Shown here one piece after another: positions 32,284-41,412 of a stretch of 64,000 bases of DNA; position 1 is the stretch's first letter; the number at the start of each line of letters is the position of its first letter. This stretch comes from Oscillospiraceae bacterium Marseille-Q3528 (GTDB lineage Bacteria > Bacillota > Clostridia > Lachnospirales > Lachnospiraceae), in the NCBI GenBank assembly GCA_018223385.1, contig JAGTTR010000021.1, positions 1 through 64,000 of the forward strand, in the 5' to 3' direction. Position numbers and translations under genes: made by a program. The notes beneath the pieces were generated by a model. It was given only the letters and a program-made list of their open reading frames with translations. It made no database searches and was not told where the DNA came from.

Positions 32284-33276
32284 ATGCAGACATCAAAACT
32301 GTTTACACTGTTACCCGAAGACTGTTGCTGCACACCGGACGGAATGGCGATTGACCGGGAAGGCAATCTGATCCTGTCCTGTCCGAACTTTGCGGATATG
32401 TCGATGCCCAGCTGTGTGCTGAAAATTGATAAGGACAGAAATATCCGTAAGTGGTTTGATGTACCACTGAATCCACATACGAAAAATGCGAGGAGCATGG
32501 GTATTGAATTTGGGCCGGACGGGGACCTGTACATGGTGGATAACCCGGGATGGACGGAAGATCCCGGCCTGGTATTTACCGGGAGAATTTTAAGACTGCG
32601 CCTGAACGACGAAGGCGTGGTGAAGTGTACCGTTGTTGCAGACAACATGGAGCATCCAAACGGCATCCGTATATGGGGAGATTATATGTATGTGACCCAG
32701 AGTTATCTGCGCAGGGAGAAGACGGAATCAGGAAATCTGATGAGCTGTGTATACCGCTTTCCGCTGGATGCGGAGAATATCCACTGCACGAACACGCTGG
32801 ATGACAAGGAAATCTTCCTGACATTTATCACGGAGAATCCCAAATGTCAGTATGGGGTGGACGGCATCATATTCGACCATGAGGGCAATCTTTACGTGGG
32901 TAATTTCGGAGATGGCGCTGTACACAAGATCACGTTCAATGAAGATGGTTCCGTGAAAGAAAATAAGATCTGGGCGAAGGATCCGGAGAATCTGAAAAGC
33001 ACGGATGGTATGACCATTGACCAATATGGCAATATTTATGTGGCGGATTTTTCTGCCAACGCCATTGCCCGGATCACACCGGACGGAACAGTGAAACGGA
33101 TGGCGGTGAGCCCGGACTGCGATGGATTCAACGGAGAACTGGATGAACCGGGAGAACCCATCGTATACGGCGATAAGATCATCGTATCCTGCTTCGATCT
33201 TGTGACGGATGAAGAGAAAGTAAATACAGCCCATGAGATGCCCGCGACCATGGCAATGCTGGATGTGGAACCGTAA
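32284..33276 (+). CDS. SMP-30/gluconolactonase-family protein
   Basis: A 330-residue six-bladed beta-propeller. Repeats of the type PDGMAIDREGNLILSCP, FGPDGDLYMVDNPG, HPNGIRIWGDYMYVTQS, VDGIIFDHEGNLYVGNFG, TDGMTIDQYGNIYVADF are visible, with the Glu/Asn/Asp metal ligands of lactonases. It probably hydrolyses a sugar lactone produced by one of the dehydrogenases. ATG 32284 follows GGGGGA by six bases; a GTG at 32260 is an alternative. Last gene of the operon. A lactonase supports an oxidative (aldose to aldonate) branch. Confidence 0.8.
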   Translation: MQTSKLFTLLPEDCCCTPDGMAIDREGNLILSCPNFADMSMPSCVLKIDKDRNIRKWFDVPLNPHTKNARSMGIEFGPDGDLYMVDNPGWTEDPGLVFTGRILRLRLNDEGVVKCTVVADNMEHPNGIRIWGDYMYVTQSYLRREKTESGNLMSCVYRFPLDAENIHCTNTLDDKEIFLTFITENPKCQYGVDGIIFDHEGNLYVGNFGDGAVHKITFNEDGSVKENKIWAKDPENLKSTDGMTIDQYGNIYVADFSANAIARITPDGTVKRMAVSPDCDGFNGELDEPGEPIVYGDKIIVSCFDLVTDEEKVNTAHEMPATMAMLDVEP

Positions 33277-33296
33277 CGAACGAAATTAATTACATG

Positions 33297-33338
33297 AAAG
33301 GCCTGCGTTGTGCAAAAAGTACAGTACAGGCCTTTTAT
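33297..33338 (+). terminator. Terminator after the SMP-30 gene
   Basis: AAAGGCCTG pairs with CAGGCCTTT around a 21-base loop, followed by TATAT. Moderately strong. Confidence 0.75.
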
Positions 33339-33393
33339 ATACACTTTGAATAGCAATAATTACAATATATGTCAAGAAATGTTAAGAGAGCTG

Positions 33394-33421
33394 TTGACAA
33401 AATATATGAATTTGTTATAAT
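33394..33421 (+). promoter_or_regulatory. Promoter of the first RbsABC-type operon
   Basis: Perfect TTGACA (33394-33399), 16-base spacer, perfect TATAAT (33416-33421). Confidence 0.85.
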
Positions 33422-33430
33422 GTAACTACA
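33421..33430 (+). promoter_or_regulatory. Candidate operator, TGTAACTACA
   Basis: TGTAACTACA begins at the last base of the -10 and covers the start site. The 14-mer ATAATGTAACTACA (33417-33430) recurs exactly at 38603-38616. The GTAACTAC core is near-palindromic, as GntR-type sites are. Confidence 0.55.
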
Positions 33431-33466
33431 AAGCTTTTACAAAGTGAATAAAAAGGGGGACGTTTT

Positions 33467-34651
33467 ATGAAAATGAAAAAGCTGTTGTCGCTGCTGACGG
33501 TGTCAGCACTGGTCGTTGGACTGATGGGATGTGCAAGTTCCGATACGAGCACAAGCTCTGAACCGGCGGACACCAAGGAGGAGGCCGCAGAGTCCACAGA
33601 TGACACGGAAGAGGCAAAGGATACTGCAGGTGCAGTAGATTACAAGAACTTTACCATCGACCCGTCTCAGATTCCGCAGGAGAAGCTGGATACCACGGTT
33701 TATCTTGCAGTATCCGTACGTGGACTGGAGAATCCTTACATCGCTACCATCAACGAAGGTATGAAGATGTTTGCAGCATATCTGGATTCCATCGGACAGA
33801 AGTACGAGACCCAGGTTCTGGATTCTCAGGGTGATTCCGTTGTCGAGGTTGACAACATGCGTCAGTTTGCTGCAAAGGCAAACGGTAATGCCATCGCATA
33901 CGCTGACCCGAATGAGGACTCTATCGCATACTCTCTGGCAGAGGCAATGGCAGAGTCCGGCGGATATCTGGGAACTGCATGGAACAAGCCGGCAGATGTA
34001 AGTCCGGAAGATCTTACCCCGAACTGGGTAATCCATACCGCTCCGGATAACGTAAACAATGGTTATCAGATTGCCAAGGCTCTGTTCGAACAGATGGGCG
34101 GCTCCGGCAAGATCTTTGCGATCCAGGGCCTGCTCGGAAATACTTCCAACACAGACCGTTATGCAGGACTGCAGAAGGCTCTGGAAGAGTATCCGGACAT
34201 CGAAGTTGTTTATGATGACACTGCAAACTGGAACACCGACGAAGCTCTGGCTCTTGTTGAGACATGGCTGACCACCTGCCCGGATGTTGCAGGTATCTGG
34301 TGTGCAAATGACAGCATGGGAACCGGTGCTCTGCAGGCTCTTGATGCAGCAGGCCTCAAGGGCAAGGTTGGTGTTGTAGGCGTTGACGCAAACACAGACT
34401 TCGTTCAGGCAGTTGCTGACGGATATGCAACCGCTACCGTTTCTTCCAATGGATATTTACAGGGCGGTTATACACTCGCTATCTGCTATGCGGCATGGGC
34501 TGGTCTCATTGACGTAGCAGAACTTCCGGCAGAGTATCGTGAATTCGCTACTCCGGTACAGATCATCGATAGCGCAGATGCTGCAAAAGAATATCTGTCC
34601 TCCACACCGGAATTTGATTTCAGCAAAATCTTTGATTGCAAAGCTGATTAA
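33467..34651 (+). CDS. Sugar ABC transporter solute-binding lipoprotein (RbsB type)
   Basis: A 394-residue lipoprotein: signal ending VGLMGCASS (lipidated Cys about 23), acidic linker to about residue 60, then a type-1 periplasmic fold (VYLAVSVRGLENPYIATINEGMKMFAAYLDSIG, IFAIQGLLGNTSNTDRYAGLQKALEEYPDIEVVYDDTANW, GIWCANDSMGTGALQALDAAGLKGKVGVVGVDAN). It binds a monosaccharide or polyol outside the cell for the permeases and ATPase encoded next. GGGGGA precedes the ATG. A 13-bp hairpin separates it from the permease gene. Confidence 0.9.
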   Translation: MKMKKLLSLLTVSALVVGLMGCASSDTSTSSEPADTKEEAAESTDDTEEAKDTAGAVDYKNFTIDPSQIPQEKLDTTVYLAVSVRGLENPYIATINEGMKMFAAYLDSIGQKYETQVLDSQGDSVVEVDNMRQFAAKANGNAIAYADPNEDSIAYSLAEAMAESGGYLGTAWNKPADVSPEDLTPNWVIHTAPDNVNNGYQIAKALFEQMGGSGKIFAIQGLLGNTSNTDRYAGLQKALEEYPDIEVVYDDTANWNTDEALALVETWLTTCPDVAGIWCANDSMGTGALQALDAAGLKGKVGVVGVDANTDFVQAVADGYATATVSSNGYLQGGYTLAICYAAWAGLIDVAELPAEYREFATPVQIIDSADAAKEYLSSTPEFDFSKIFDCKAD

Positions 34652-34670
34652 ATAAGTAACCAATTCATGC

Positions 34671-34697
34671 AGGGGACGGATCAGTGATCCGTCCCCT
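34671..34697 (+). terminator. Intercistronic hairpin after the binding-protein gene
   Basis: AGGGGACGGATCA and TGATCCGTCCCCT form a perfect 13-bp inverted repeat with one central base, followed by CTATTTCTT. It would stall or stabilise the message and so raise the binding-protein:permease ratio. Confidence 0.65.
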
Positions 34698-34725
34698 CTA
34701 TTTCTTAAAATTCGGGGTGATGCTC

Positions 34726-35742
34726 ATGAAAACTCATAATTCTTCGATTACGATACAGGAAGAATTTGTACAGAAAATTCAGGACGACAACCGTAAGGAA
34801 AAGCTGATGCAGCTGGCACCGCTCCTGGTGTTGGTCGGATTGATCGTTGTGTTTGCCTGCATCTGCGGAACCGCATTTGTCAGCCCTGGCAACCTTATCA
34901 ATCTGATGAACCAGCTGGCACTGCCTTTGGTGGTCGCTCTGGGCCTGACCTTTGTTATTATGCTTGGAAGCATTGACCTGTCTATTGATGGAACCGTAGG
35001 TATGGCAGGATCTGTTTTTGCCTGCCTGGTCATGAATACACAGAATGATAATGATTTTGGATTTGCCGGAGTGATCCTTGCGATCCTTCTGAGCACGTTA
35101 TGCGGTATGCTCATTGGCCTGTGCCATGTATATCTGAGAATTCCGTCCTTTATGGCTTCCTTTGCTTTTATGTATATCTGCAGAGGTATCGGAATGATTT
35201 CTTACCAGGGCCATCCGCCGACAATTACGGATGAGTTTTTTGCAGGTCTGTCGAAAGTGAAGACCTTTGGCATCCCGGCGGTGACATGGGTTGCGCTGGT
35301 GATGTTTGTGATTTGTTATGTGATTCAGGAATATACTCCTTTTGGACGCCACATTTATGCGGTCGGAACCAATGAAGCGATACCGAAGGCGGTTGGCGTC
35401 AGCGTACAGAAGGTTAAAATTAAAGTCTTTACCCTTGCAGGTTTTCTGTTTGGCGTGGCAGGCGTTCTCGGTGCCATCCGTATGGGACAGGGACAGGTTG
35501 CCATTGGCGCAGGAAAGATGTTCCCGGCACAGGCGGCCGTTGTTGTAGGCGGAACTGCACTGAGCGGTGGTAAAGGCGGTGTCAGAAACACCCTTGTCGG
35601 TGTTCTGATCATGACCGTTTTGGAAAACGGTCTGACAATGGTTGGTGTGAACCCGAATATCCGGACCGGTATTCAGGGTGTGATTATTCTGATTTCAGTT
35701 ATCCTTACGGCGGCTCGCGGCGCCAAGGTTATCAGCAAGTAA
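34726..35742 (+). CDS. Sugar ABC transporter permease (RbsC type), first of two
   Basis: A 338-residue polytopic permease: ALPLVVALGLTFVIMLGSIDLSIDGTVGMAG, the coupling region YAVGTNEAIPKAVGVSVQKVK, and VVVGGTALSGGKGGVRNTLVGVLIMTVLENGL near the end are RbsC signatures. The ATG at 34726 follows GGGGTG. It is paired with a second, different permease at 37299, so the channel is probably a heterodimer. Confidence 0.9.
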   Translation: MKTHNSSITIQEEFVQKIQDDNRKEKLMQLAPLLVLVGLIVVFACICGTAFVSPGNLINLMNQLALPLVVALGLTFVIMLGSIDLSIDGTVGMAGSVFACLVMNTQNDNDFGFAGVILAILLSTLCGMLIGLCHVYLRIPSFMASFAFMYICRGIGMISYQGHPPTITDEFFAGLSKVKTFGIPAVTWVALVMFVICYVIQEYTPFGRHIYAVGTNEAIPKAVGVSVQKVKIKVFTLAGFLFGVAGVLGAIRMGQGQVAIGAGKMFPAQAAVVVGGTALSGGKGGVRNTLVGVLIMTVLENGLTMVGVNPNIRTGIQGVIILISVILTAARGAKVISK

Positions 35743-35758
35743 AGGGGGGCGTCTGGGA

Positions 35759-37285
35759 ATGGAAGAAAAAGATTATCTGTTTTACGCGAAAGATATTACC
35801 AAGTCCTTTGCCGGAACAAAAGCGCTCAAAGGTGTTGACCTTGCGGTAAAGCCGGGCGAGATCGTCGGACTGGTAGGTGAGAACGGCGCGGGAAAATCGA
35901 CCCTGCTGAAGATCATCATCGGTGCACAGCCGCAGACATCCGGCACGATGACACTGGGCGGCAGCAATTATGAGCCGAAGAATCCCATGGATGCCAATAA
36001 AGCCGGGATCGGCATGGTATTCCAGGAGCAGTCTCTGATCGTGAATCTGAATGTGTCTCAGAATATTTTCTTCGGACATGAACATGAATTCAGAACCGGT
36101 GGATTTGTCAACTGGAAGAAAATGAATGCAGCGGCATCGGAAGTGCTGGCGGCCGTGGATATCACAGATATCAATCCGGCCAAGAAAGTCAGTGAACTGA
36201 ATTTTGCGACCCGCCAGATGGTAGAGATCGCCAAGGTTATGAACGTAACCAAGCAGTCCGGTGCAGAACACTGCCTGATCCTGCTGGATGAGCCTACCTC
36301 TGTGCTGAACCAGAGTGAGGTTGAGAATCTGTTTGTGCAGATGAGAAAGATCACGGCACAGGGGCATTCCATTATTTTTGTATCTCATCATCTGGATGAG
36401 ATCCTGGAGATCACAGACAGAATCTATGTTTATAAAGACGGAACGAGTGTGGGAAGCCTGGATACGAAGGATGCAACAGAGGATATCCTGTATGAAATGA
36501 TGGTAGGAAAAGAGACTTCTTCCGAGTACTATCACAGAGACCGGATGACGAAGCCTTCGGATGAAGTACTCCTTGAAGTGAAGAATCTGGGTTCTTATGG
36601 CGTATTTAAAGATGTCAGCTTCCAGCTCCATGCGGGGGAAGTGCTGGGTCTGGCCGGCGTTGTCGGTTCCGGCGTGGAAGAGATCTGCGAGGTGATCTGC
36701 GGAGATGAGAAACCGACTTCCGGCGAGATGTATGTGCGCGGACAGAAGGTAGACTTCAGCTGTCCCAGCAAAGCCATGAAGAAGGGGATTCTGATGATCC
36801 CGAAAGAAAGACTGTATGAAGGAATCGTCGGTATCATGTCTATTGAAGATAACATTGCACTGTCCAACGGCGACAAGATCGCCAATGGTCTGTACATTTC
36901 TGCAAAAAAAGTAGAAGAACAGGCAACGAACTGGATCGAAAAGCTGCGGATCAAGGCCAATGGGCCGAAGGAATCTCTGATGCAGCTGTCCGGCGGAAAC
37001 CAGCAGAAGGTCGTATTTGCCAGAGCACTGGCCAGTGAATGCGACATCCTGATCCTGAATCATCCGACCCGTGGCGTGGATGTGGGCGCGAAAGCGGAGA
37101 TTTATGCGCTGATCCGTGATATCACAGAACAGGGGAAAGCAGTCATTCTCCTGGGAGATACGACGGATGAATACCTGGGTCTTTCTTCCAGACTGATTGT
37201 CATGAAAGATGGTATTGTGACTGGTGAATTTGACGCGATTGATGAAATGCCGTCTCAGGTTGAAGTTGTCAGCTACATGATGTAA
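35759..37285 (+). CDS. Sugar ABC transporter ATPase (RbsA type) with degenerate second site
   Basis: A 508-residue protein with two fused ATPase domains. Domain 1 has Walker A GENGAGKST, Walker B LILLDEPTSVLN and a degenerate signature LNFATRQMVEIAK. Domain 2 has the usual non-canonical Walker A (GVVGSGVEE), a good signature LSGGNQQKV, but Walker B reads LILNHPTRGVD: Asn 434 and His 435 replace the Asp-Glu pair. RbsA proteins normally keep DEPTRGVD here, so the second composite site is unlikely to hydrolyse ATP. It energises import by the two flanking permeases. Confidence 0.9.
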   Translation: MEEKDYLFYAKDITKSFAGTKALKGVDLAVKPGEIVGLVGENGAGKSTLLKIIIGAQPQTSGTMTLGGSNYEPKNPMDANKAGIGMVFQEQSLIVNLNVSQNIFFGHEHEFRTGGFVNWKKMNAAASEVLAAVDITDINPAKKVSELNFATRQMVEIAKVMNVTKQSGAEHCLILLDEPTSVLNQSEVENLFVQMRKITAQGHSIIFVSHHLDEILEITDRIYVYKDGTSVGSLDTKDATEDILYEMMVGKETSSEYYHRDRMTKPSDEVLLEVKNLGSYGVFKDVSFQLHAGEVLGLAGVVGSGVEEICEVICGDEKPTSGEMYVRGQKVDFSCPSKAMKKGILMIPKERLYEGIVGIMSIEDNIALSNGDKIANGLYISAKKVEEQATNWIEKLRIKANGPKESLMQLSGGNQQKVVFARALASECDILILNHPTRGVDVGAKAEIYALIRDITEQGKAVILLGDTTDEYLGLSSRLIVMKDGIVTGEFDAIDEMPSQVEVVSYMM

Positions 37286-37298
37286 GGAGGGGTGATTC

Positions 37299-38300
37299 AT
37301 GAGTGAAGAAAAGAAGAAAAAACCGTTAAAAGAACGGATTGGAGAAAATATCGTACAGTTCTTCAGCTTTTCCGCGATCATTGTGCTGGTTGTTTTCCTG
37401 TCCATATCTCAGAAGACATTTTTAAGCCCGATGAACCTGAGCAATCTGTTTCGTGATACTTCGACACTGATTGTTCTGGCATCCGGAATGTTTATGGTAC
37501 TGCTGTTTGGATCCATTGACCTGTCCATGGGAGCTGCGTGCTCGGTGTCTAACGTTCTGTATGTAAAGTTCCTTCTTACCTACGGACCGAAATTTATTCC
37601 GGCTGCAGCGGGAGTTATCGGACTGCTTATCTCCCTGGTGTTTGGCATGGTCGCAGGCGGACTGCTCGGATTTATCCATGTAAAATTAAAAGTGCCGTCC
37701 TTTATCGCATCTCTGGGATTCATGTCTGTATGGCAGTCAACGGCGCTGCTCATTACAGAGAACCCGGAATCCATTCCGAAAGCCATGTGGGGAGCGGTGA
37801 ACTGGTATAAGATTTCCTTTGGCGTATTTGGACTGCCGATCATTCTTGCACTGCTGATCGTTGCGGTGATCTTCTTCTTTACCAATTATACAACGGTAGG
37901 AAGAGCGATCTTTGCCATCGGCGGCAATGAGCGGACGGCCCGGGTGGCAGGCCTGCACGTGGACAAGATCAAGATCATCGTATTTATCATCAACGGTATG
38001 CTGGCAGCGCTGGCAGGCGTGTTCCTGGCAGGCAGCGTGCGGTCCAGTTCTCCGACCATCGGCGATGCATATACGCTGAAGATTGTTGCATCCTGTGCCT
38101 TGGGCGGTGTTTCCCTGGCGGGAGGTAAAGGAAGTGTTCTTGGGGCATTGCTTGGTGTGTTTACCATTACACTGATCCAGAATGGTATGACGTTCCTTGG
38201 CGTAGATGCTTATTCCCAGAACATTGTTCTAGGCGTGTTTGTGCTGGCAGCCATCGCCATGACGGCCGACCGGAGAAGAAAAGATCTGATCATCAAATAA
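37299..38300 (+). CDS. Sugar ABC transporter permease (RbsC type), second
   Basis: A 333-residue permease: TSTLIVLASGMFMVLLFGSIDLSMGAACSV, FAIGGNERTARVAGLHVDKIK (coupling region), and CALGGVSLAGGKGSVLGALLGVFTITLIQNGM. It has a Lys/Glu-rich cytoplasmic start (SEEKKKKPLKERIG). AAGGAGGGGTG precedes the ATG, 13 bases after the ATPase stop. It completes an SBP-permease-ATPase-permease operon. Confidence 0.9.
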   Translation: MSEEKKKKPLKERIGENIVQFFSFSAIIVLVVFLSISQKTFLSPMNLSNLFRDTSTLIVLASGMFMVLLFGSIDLSMGAACSVSNVLYVKFLLTYGPKFIPAAAGVIGLLISLVFGMVAGGLLGFIHVKLKVPSFIASLGFMSVWQSTALLITENPESIPKAMWGAVNWYKISFGVFGLPIILALLIVAVIFFFTNYTTVGRAIFAIGGNERTARVAGLHVDKIKIIVFIINGMLAALAGVFLAGSVRSSSPTIGDAYTLKIVASCALGGVSLAGGKGSVLGALLGVFTITLIQNGMTFLGVDAYSQNIVLGVFVLAAIAMTADRRRKDLIIK

Positions 38301-38325
38301 CATATAACGGATAAACCATAGGAAG

Positions 38326-38366
38326 AAGATACCGCAGGGGGATAAAACTCTCTGCGGTATCTTTTT
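38326..38366 (+). terminator. Terminator after the first RbsABC-type operon
   Basis: AAGATACCGCAG pairs with CTGCGGTATCTT, followed by TTT. Confidence 0.85.
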
Positions 38367-38524
38367 AACAATCTTTTTCTGCTTAGCACCTGAAATATCT
38401 TGCCTGTATATGTAAAATGCCTGTTTTTGACGGAAAACAACAAAAATACCATGTTTAAAACTTAACAATATTATATTTTATTATATTTTTAGATGGGAAA
38501 TAAAAAGATGATCAAGGACTGTTG

Positions 38525-38540
38525 TTATTGTGCACAATAA
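38525..38540. promoter_or_regulatory. 16-bp perfect palindrome, candidate operator
   Basis: TTATTGTGCACAATAA is a perfect palindrome 32 bases upstream of the -35 of the next operon, a position typical of activator sites. The half CTATTGTGCAAATA occurs at 29016-29029, upstream of another island promoter. The rest of 38367-38572 is very A/T-rich and holds no gene. Confidence 0.45.
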
Positions 38541-38572
38541 AGTTGTGAAAAAAATAACTTTTAAATAAAAAG

Positions 38573-38601
38573 TTGACAAAATGACAAAGATATACTAATA
38601 T
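38573..38601 (+). promoter_or_regulatory. Promoter of the second RbsABC-type operon
   Basis: Perfect TTGACA (38573-38578), 17-base spacer, TAATAT (38596-38601). Confidence 0.65.
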
Positions 38602-38606
38602 CATAA

Positions 38607-38616
38607 TGTAACTACA
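38607..38616 (+). promoter_or_regulatory. Candidate operator, TGTAACTACA
   Basis: Identical ten bases (fourteen with ATAA in front) to 33421-33430, again at the expected start of transcription of a sugar ABC operon. Confidence 0.55.
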
Positions 38617-38663
38617 TTACGAACAATGGTGTGTAGCATCCATTGAAAAAAAGGAGGATAACT

Positions 38664-39821
38664 ATGAAAAGAAAAGTAATTGGGGTAGTTCTCAGCGTAG
38701 CTATGGTAGCTTCCATGCTGGCTGGATGCGGAAGCAGTGATTCTTCTTCCACCACATCGACAGATGCGGCTACAGAAGAGAAGACAGACGACACAGCAGA
38801 TGCGGCTGCAGAGGAGAGCGGGGACAAGAAGTTCAAGATCGGTGTTGCAATGAAGACACAGGACGGACCGTACTTCGTAGCTCTGGCAAACGGACTGGTT
38901 GAGCAGTGCGTAGAGCAGGGGCTGGTTGACAAGGCTGAGGACGTGGTTGTTCTGAATGCGAACATGGATGTAACAAAGCAGACAGAGAACTTTGAGACAT
39001 TCGTTACACAGGATTACGACATGATCTTCTGTGACTGTATCGATCCGGATAACGTAATCGCAGATGAGAAGAACGCAATGGATGCCGGCATTCCGGTTAT
39101 CAACGTTGACTCCGGCGTAAACGAGAGCCACTGTGTAACAACCGTTTATTCCGATAACAAACAGAATGGACGTGCATGCGGATTATCCTACGCTGAGTTC
39201 ATGGGTGACAAAGAGATCTACAGCATCATGCTTTCCGGTGAGAAGGGCAATGTTGCTGGTAACGAGAGAAGACAGGGCCTGATCTGTGGTATCCTCGAGC
39301 AGAGACTTGGCATCTCCGAGGAAGAGGCTTGGAAGATGACAGAAGAGGCTGACGCTACTCTGCTGAGCACAGGTTCCTATACAAACGAAGAAGCAAAGTT
39401 CACCATCGCTGGACAGGGCTGGGGCAACTGGACTGTTAATGATATCCTGAACGATGCAAATGACCTGGTTGTTAAGACAAAAGACAAACTGAACACCATG
39501 TTCGGTGAGAATGACCAGATGCTGTTCGGCGGCATGCAGGCAGCAAGCGATGCAGGTCTGACCGGTATCTACTATGTAGCAGCAGCTGACGGTGCAAAAG
39601 AAGCTTACGATTACATCAAGGGCGACAAGACAACTGAGTCCGGCGAGTACTACTGCACAGGTGAGAACTCTCCTGTACAGGTTGCAATCAAGGCAGTTGG
39701 CATTGCAAAAGAGATTCTCGTAGATGGCAAAGATATGAACAGCTATGATGAGGTAACTCTGACAGATGCAGTTTGCGTTACAAAGGACAACGTAGACGAG
39801 CGTTACGAGTACGGTTTCTAA
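38664..39821 (+). CDS. Sugar ABC transporter solute-binding lipoprotein (RbsB type), second system
   Basis: A 385-residue lipoprotein: signal ending ASMLAGCGSS (lipidated Cys about 22), Ser/Thr/Asp/Glu linker, then a type-1 fold (FKIGVAMKTQDGPYFVALANGLVEQCVEQG, MIFCDCIDPDNVIADEKNAMDAGIPVINVDSG, YSIMLSGEKGNVAGNERRQG). AAGGAGG precedes ATG 38664. Clearly different from the 33467 protein, so a second ligand is likely. Start of a five-gene run ending with the 3-epimerase. Confidence 0.9.
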   Translation: MKRKVIGVVLSVAMVASMLAGCGSSDSSSTTSTDAATEEKTDDTADAAAEESGDKKFKIGVAMKTQDGPYFVALANGLVEQCVEQGLVDKAEDVVVLNANMDVTKQTENFETFVTQDYDMIFCDCIDPDNVIADEKNAMDAGIPVINVDSGVNESHCVTTVYSDNKQNGRACGLSYAEFMGDKEIYSIMLSGEKGNVAGNERRQGLICGILEQRLGISEEEAWKMTEEADATLLSTGSYTNEEAKFTIAGQGWGNWTVNDILNDANDLVVKTKDKLNTMFGENDQMLFGGMQAASDAGLTGIYYVAAADGAKEAYDYIKGDKTTESGEYYCTGENSPVQVAIKAVGIAKEILVDGKDMNSYDEVTLTDAVCVTKDNVDERYEYGF

Positions 39822-39841
39822 ATCCCGGGCGGATTAAAAAA

Positions 39842-39879
39842 GGCAATCCTCCTCAATTAAGAGGGGGATTGCTCTTTAT
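39842..39879 (+). terminator. Intercistronic hairpin/partial terminator after the second sugar binding protein
   Basis: GCAATCCTCCTC pairs with GAGGGGGATTGC around AATTAA, followed by TCTTTAT. The ATPase gene starts 40 bases on with no separate promoter seen, so readthrough is expected. Confidence 0.7.
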
Positions 39880-39918
39880 AAGAAGGAATTACAGACAGAT
39901 GGGAAGGATGGTGAGCAC

Positions 39919-41412
39919 ATGGCTCAGCAATACAGGCTGGAAATGAAAGGTATCACAAAGCATTTCGGCGGTGTTAAGGCGCTGACAGATGTTTCTCTCA
40001 GTGTTGAACCGGGAGAAATCCATGCGCTGATAGGAGAGAATGGTGCCGGTAAATCTACATTGATGAAAATCTTATCCGGAGCATATCAGAGAGATAAGGG
40101 ACAGATCTTCATCGATGGACAGGAAGTGAAAATCACAAATCCAAAAGAGTCCAAAGATTTGGGAATCGCAATTATTTATCAGGAGTTTATGCTCGCACCG
40201 GATCTTACGGTGGCAGAAAATATCTATATTGACAAGCTGAGCGGCGGCAAAGGCCTGATTGACTGGAAGAAGCTTCAGGGAGATGCAAAAGCACAGCTGG
40301 AGAAATTGGGATTCGGGGACATTGACCCGAGGGCAAAATGTGGTTCATTGAGTGTGGCATATCAGCAGGTGGTAGAGATCTGCAAATGTCTGACACGAAA
40401 TGCAAAGGTTCTCGTATTTGACGAGCCCACCGCAGTTCTGACTTTCTCCGAAATTCAGAAGTTATTTGAAGTAATCAAAAAACTCAGAGATGAAGGCGTA
40501 AGTATTATTTATATCTCACATCGACTGGAGGAGATCTTTGAGTTAAGCAAACATATTACAATATTAAAAGATGGAACGTATGTGGATACGGTAGATACAG
40601 CATCCTTTGACAAACAGCGTCTCGTCAACCTGATGGTAGGCCGTGAGATGACGGAGATGTATCCGCCGCGCAATGCGAAGATCGGCGATGTTGTATTAAA
40701 GGTAGAGGATTTACACGCAGGAAAACTGGTAGACGGTGTCAGCTTTGATGTGAAAGCCGGAGAGGTTCTTGGCTTTAACGGACTGGTCGGTGCCGGACGT
40801 ACAGAAACCATGCGGGCGATTTTTGGAGCAGATAAGAAAGAATCCGGAAAAGTATATTATTTTGGAAAAGAAGTTAATTGGAAGACACCGGGCCAGGCAA
40901 TCAAAGAAGGATTTGGCCTGCTTCCTGAAGATAGAAAGAAACAGGGATTACTGCTGAATCAGAGTATCCGGGTAAATACCACACTTGCGTGTCTGAAAAA
41001 GGTGACCAACCATGGCGTCATCCAGCATGCGAAGGAAAAAGAGTACGTCAAAGAACTGCTGAAGAGTATTCAGACAAAATACGGAAGTACAGAAGACGAT
41101 GCAAGCAGCCTTTCCGGTGGTAACCAGCAGAAGATCGCGCTGGCAAAATGGATCGCAGCTGACTGCAAATGCGTTGTCTTTGACGAACCGACCCGAGGCG
41201 TAGATGTCGGTGCGAAGACAGAGATTTATAAGATCATCAATAATCTGGCAGAAAACGGCGTTGCAGTTATCATGATTTCCTCTGAGATGCCGGAGATCAT
41301 CGGCATGTGTGACCGGGTAGTTATCATGAGAAATGGTAAGGTGACCGGTGAACTGCAGAAAGAGGAACTCACGGAGAATATGATGATTAAATATGCGATG
41401 GGGGTACAGTGA
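39919..41412 (+). CDS. Sugar ABC transporter ATPase (RbsA type), second system
   Basis: A 497-residue double ATPase. Domain 1: GENGAGKST, LSVAYQQVVEICKCL, VLVFDEPTAVL, YISHRLEEIFEL. Domain 2: the usual non-canonical GLVGAGRTE, PEDRKKQGL, LSGGNQQKIALAKWI and CVVFDEPTRGVDVGAK. Unlike the ATPase at 35759 the second Walker B is intact. The stop overlaps the permease start (TGATG). Confidence 0.92.
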   Translation: MAQQYRLEMKGITKHFGGVKALTDVSLSVEPGEIHALIGENGAGKSTLMKILSGAYQRDKGQIFIDGQEVKITNPKESKDLGIAIIYQEFMLAPDLTVAENIYIDKLSGGKGLIDWKKLQGDAKAQLEKLGFGDIDPRAKCGSLSVAYQQVVEICKCLTRNAKVLVFDEPTAVLTFSEIQKLFEVIKKLRDEGVSIIYISHRLEEIFELSKHITILKDGTYVDTVDTASFDKQRLVNLMVGREMTEMYPPRNAKIGDVVLKVEDLHAGKLVDGVSFDVKAGEVLGFNGLVGAGRTETMRAIFGADKKESGKVYYFGKEVNWKTPGQAIKEGFGLLPEDRKKQGLLLNQSIRVNTTLACLKKVTNHGVIQHAKEKEYVKELLKSIQTKYGSTEDDASSLSGGNQQKIALAKWIAADCKCVVFDEPTRGVDVGAKTEIYKIINNLAENGVAVIMISSEMPEIIGMCDRVVIMRNGKVTGELQKEELTENMMIKYAMGVQ

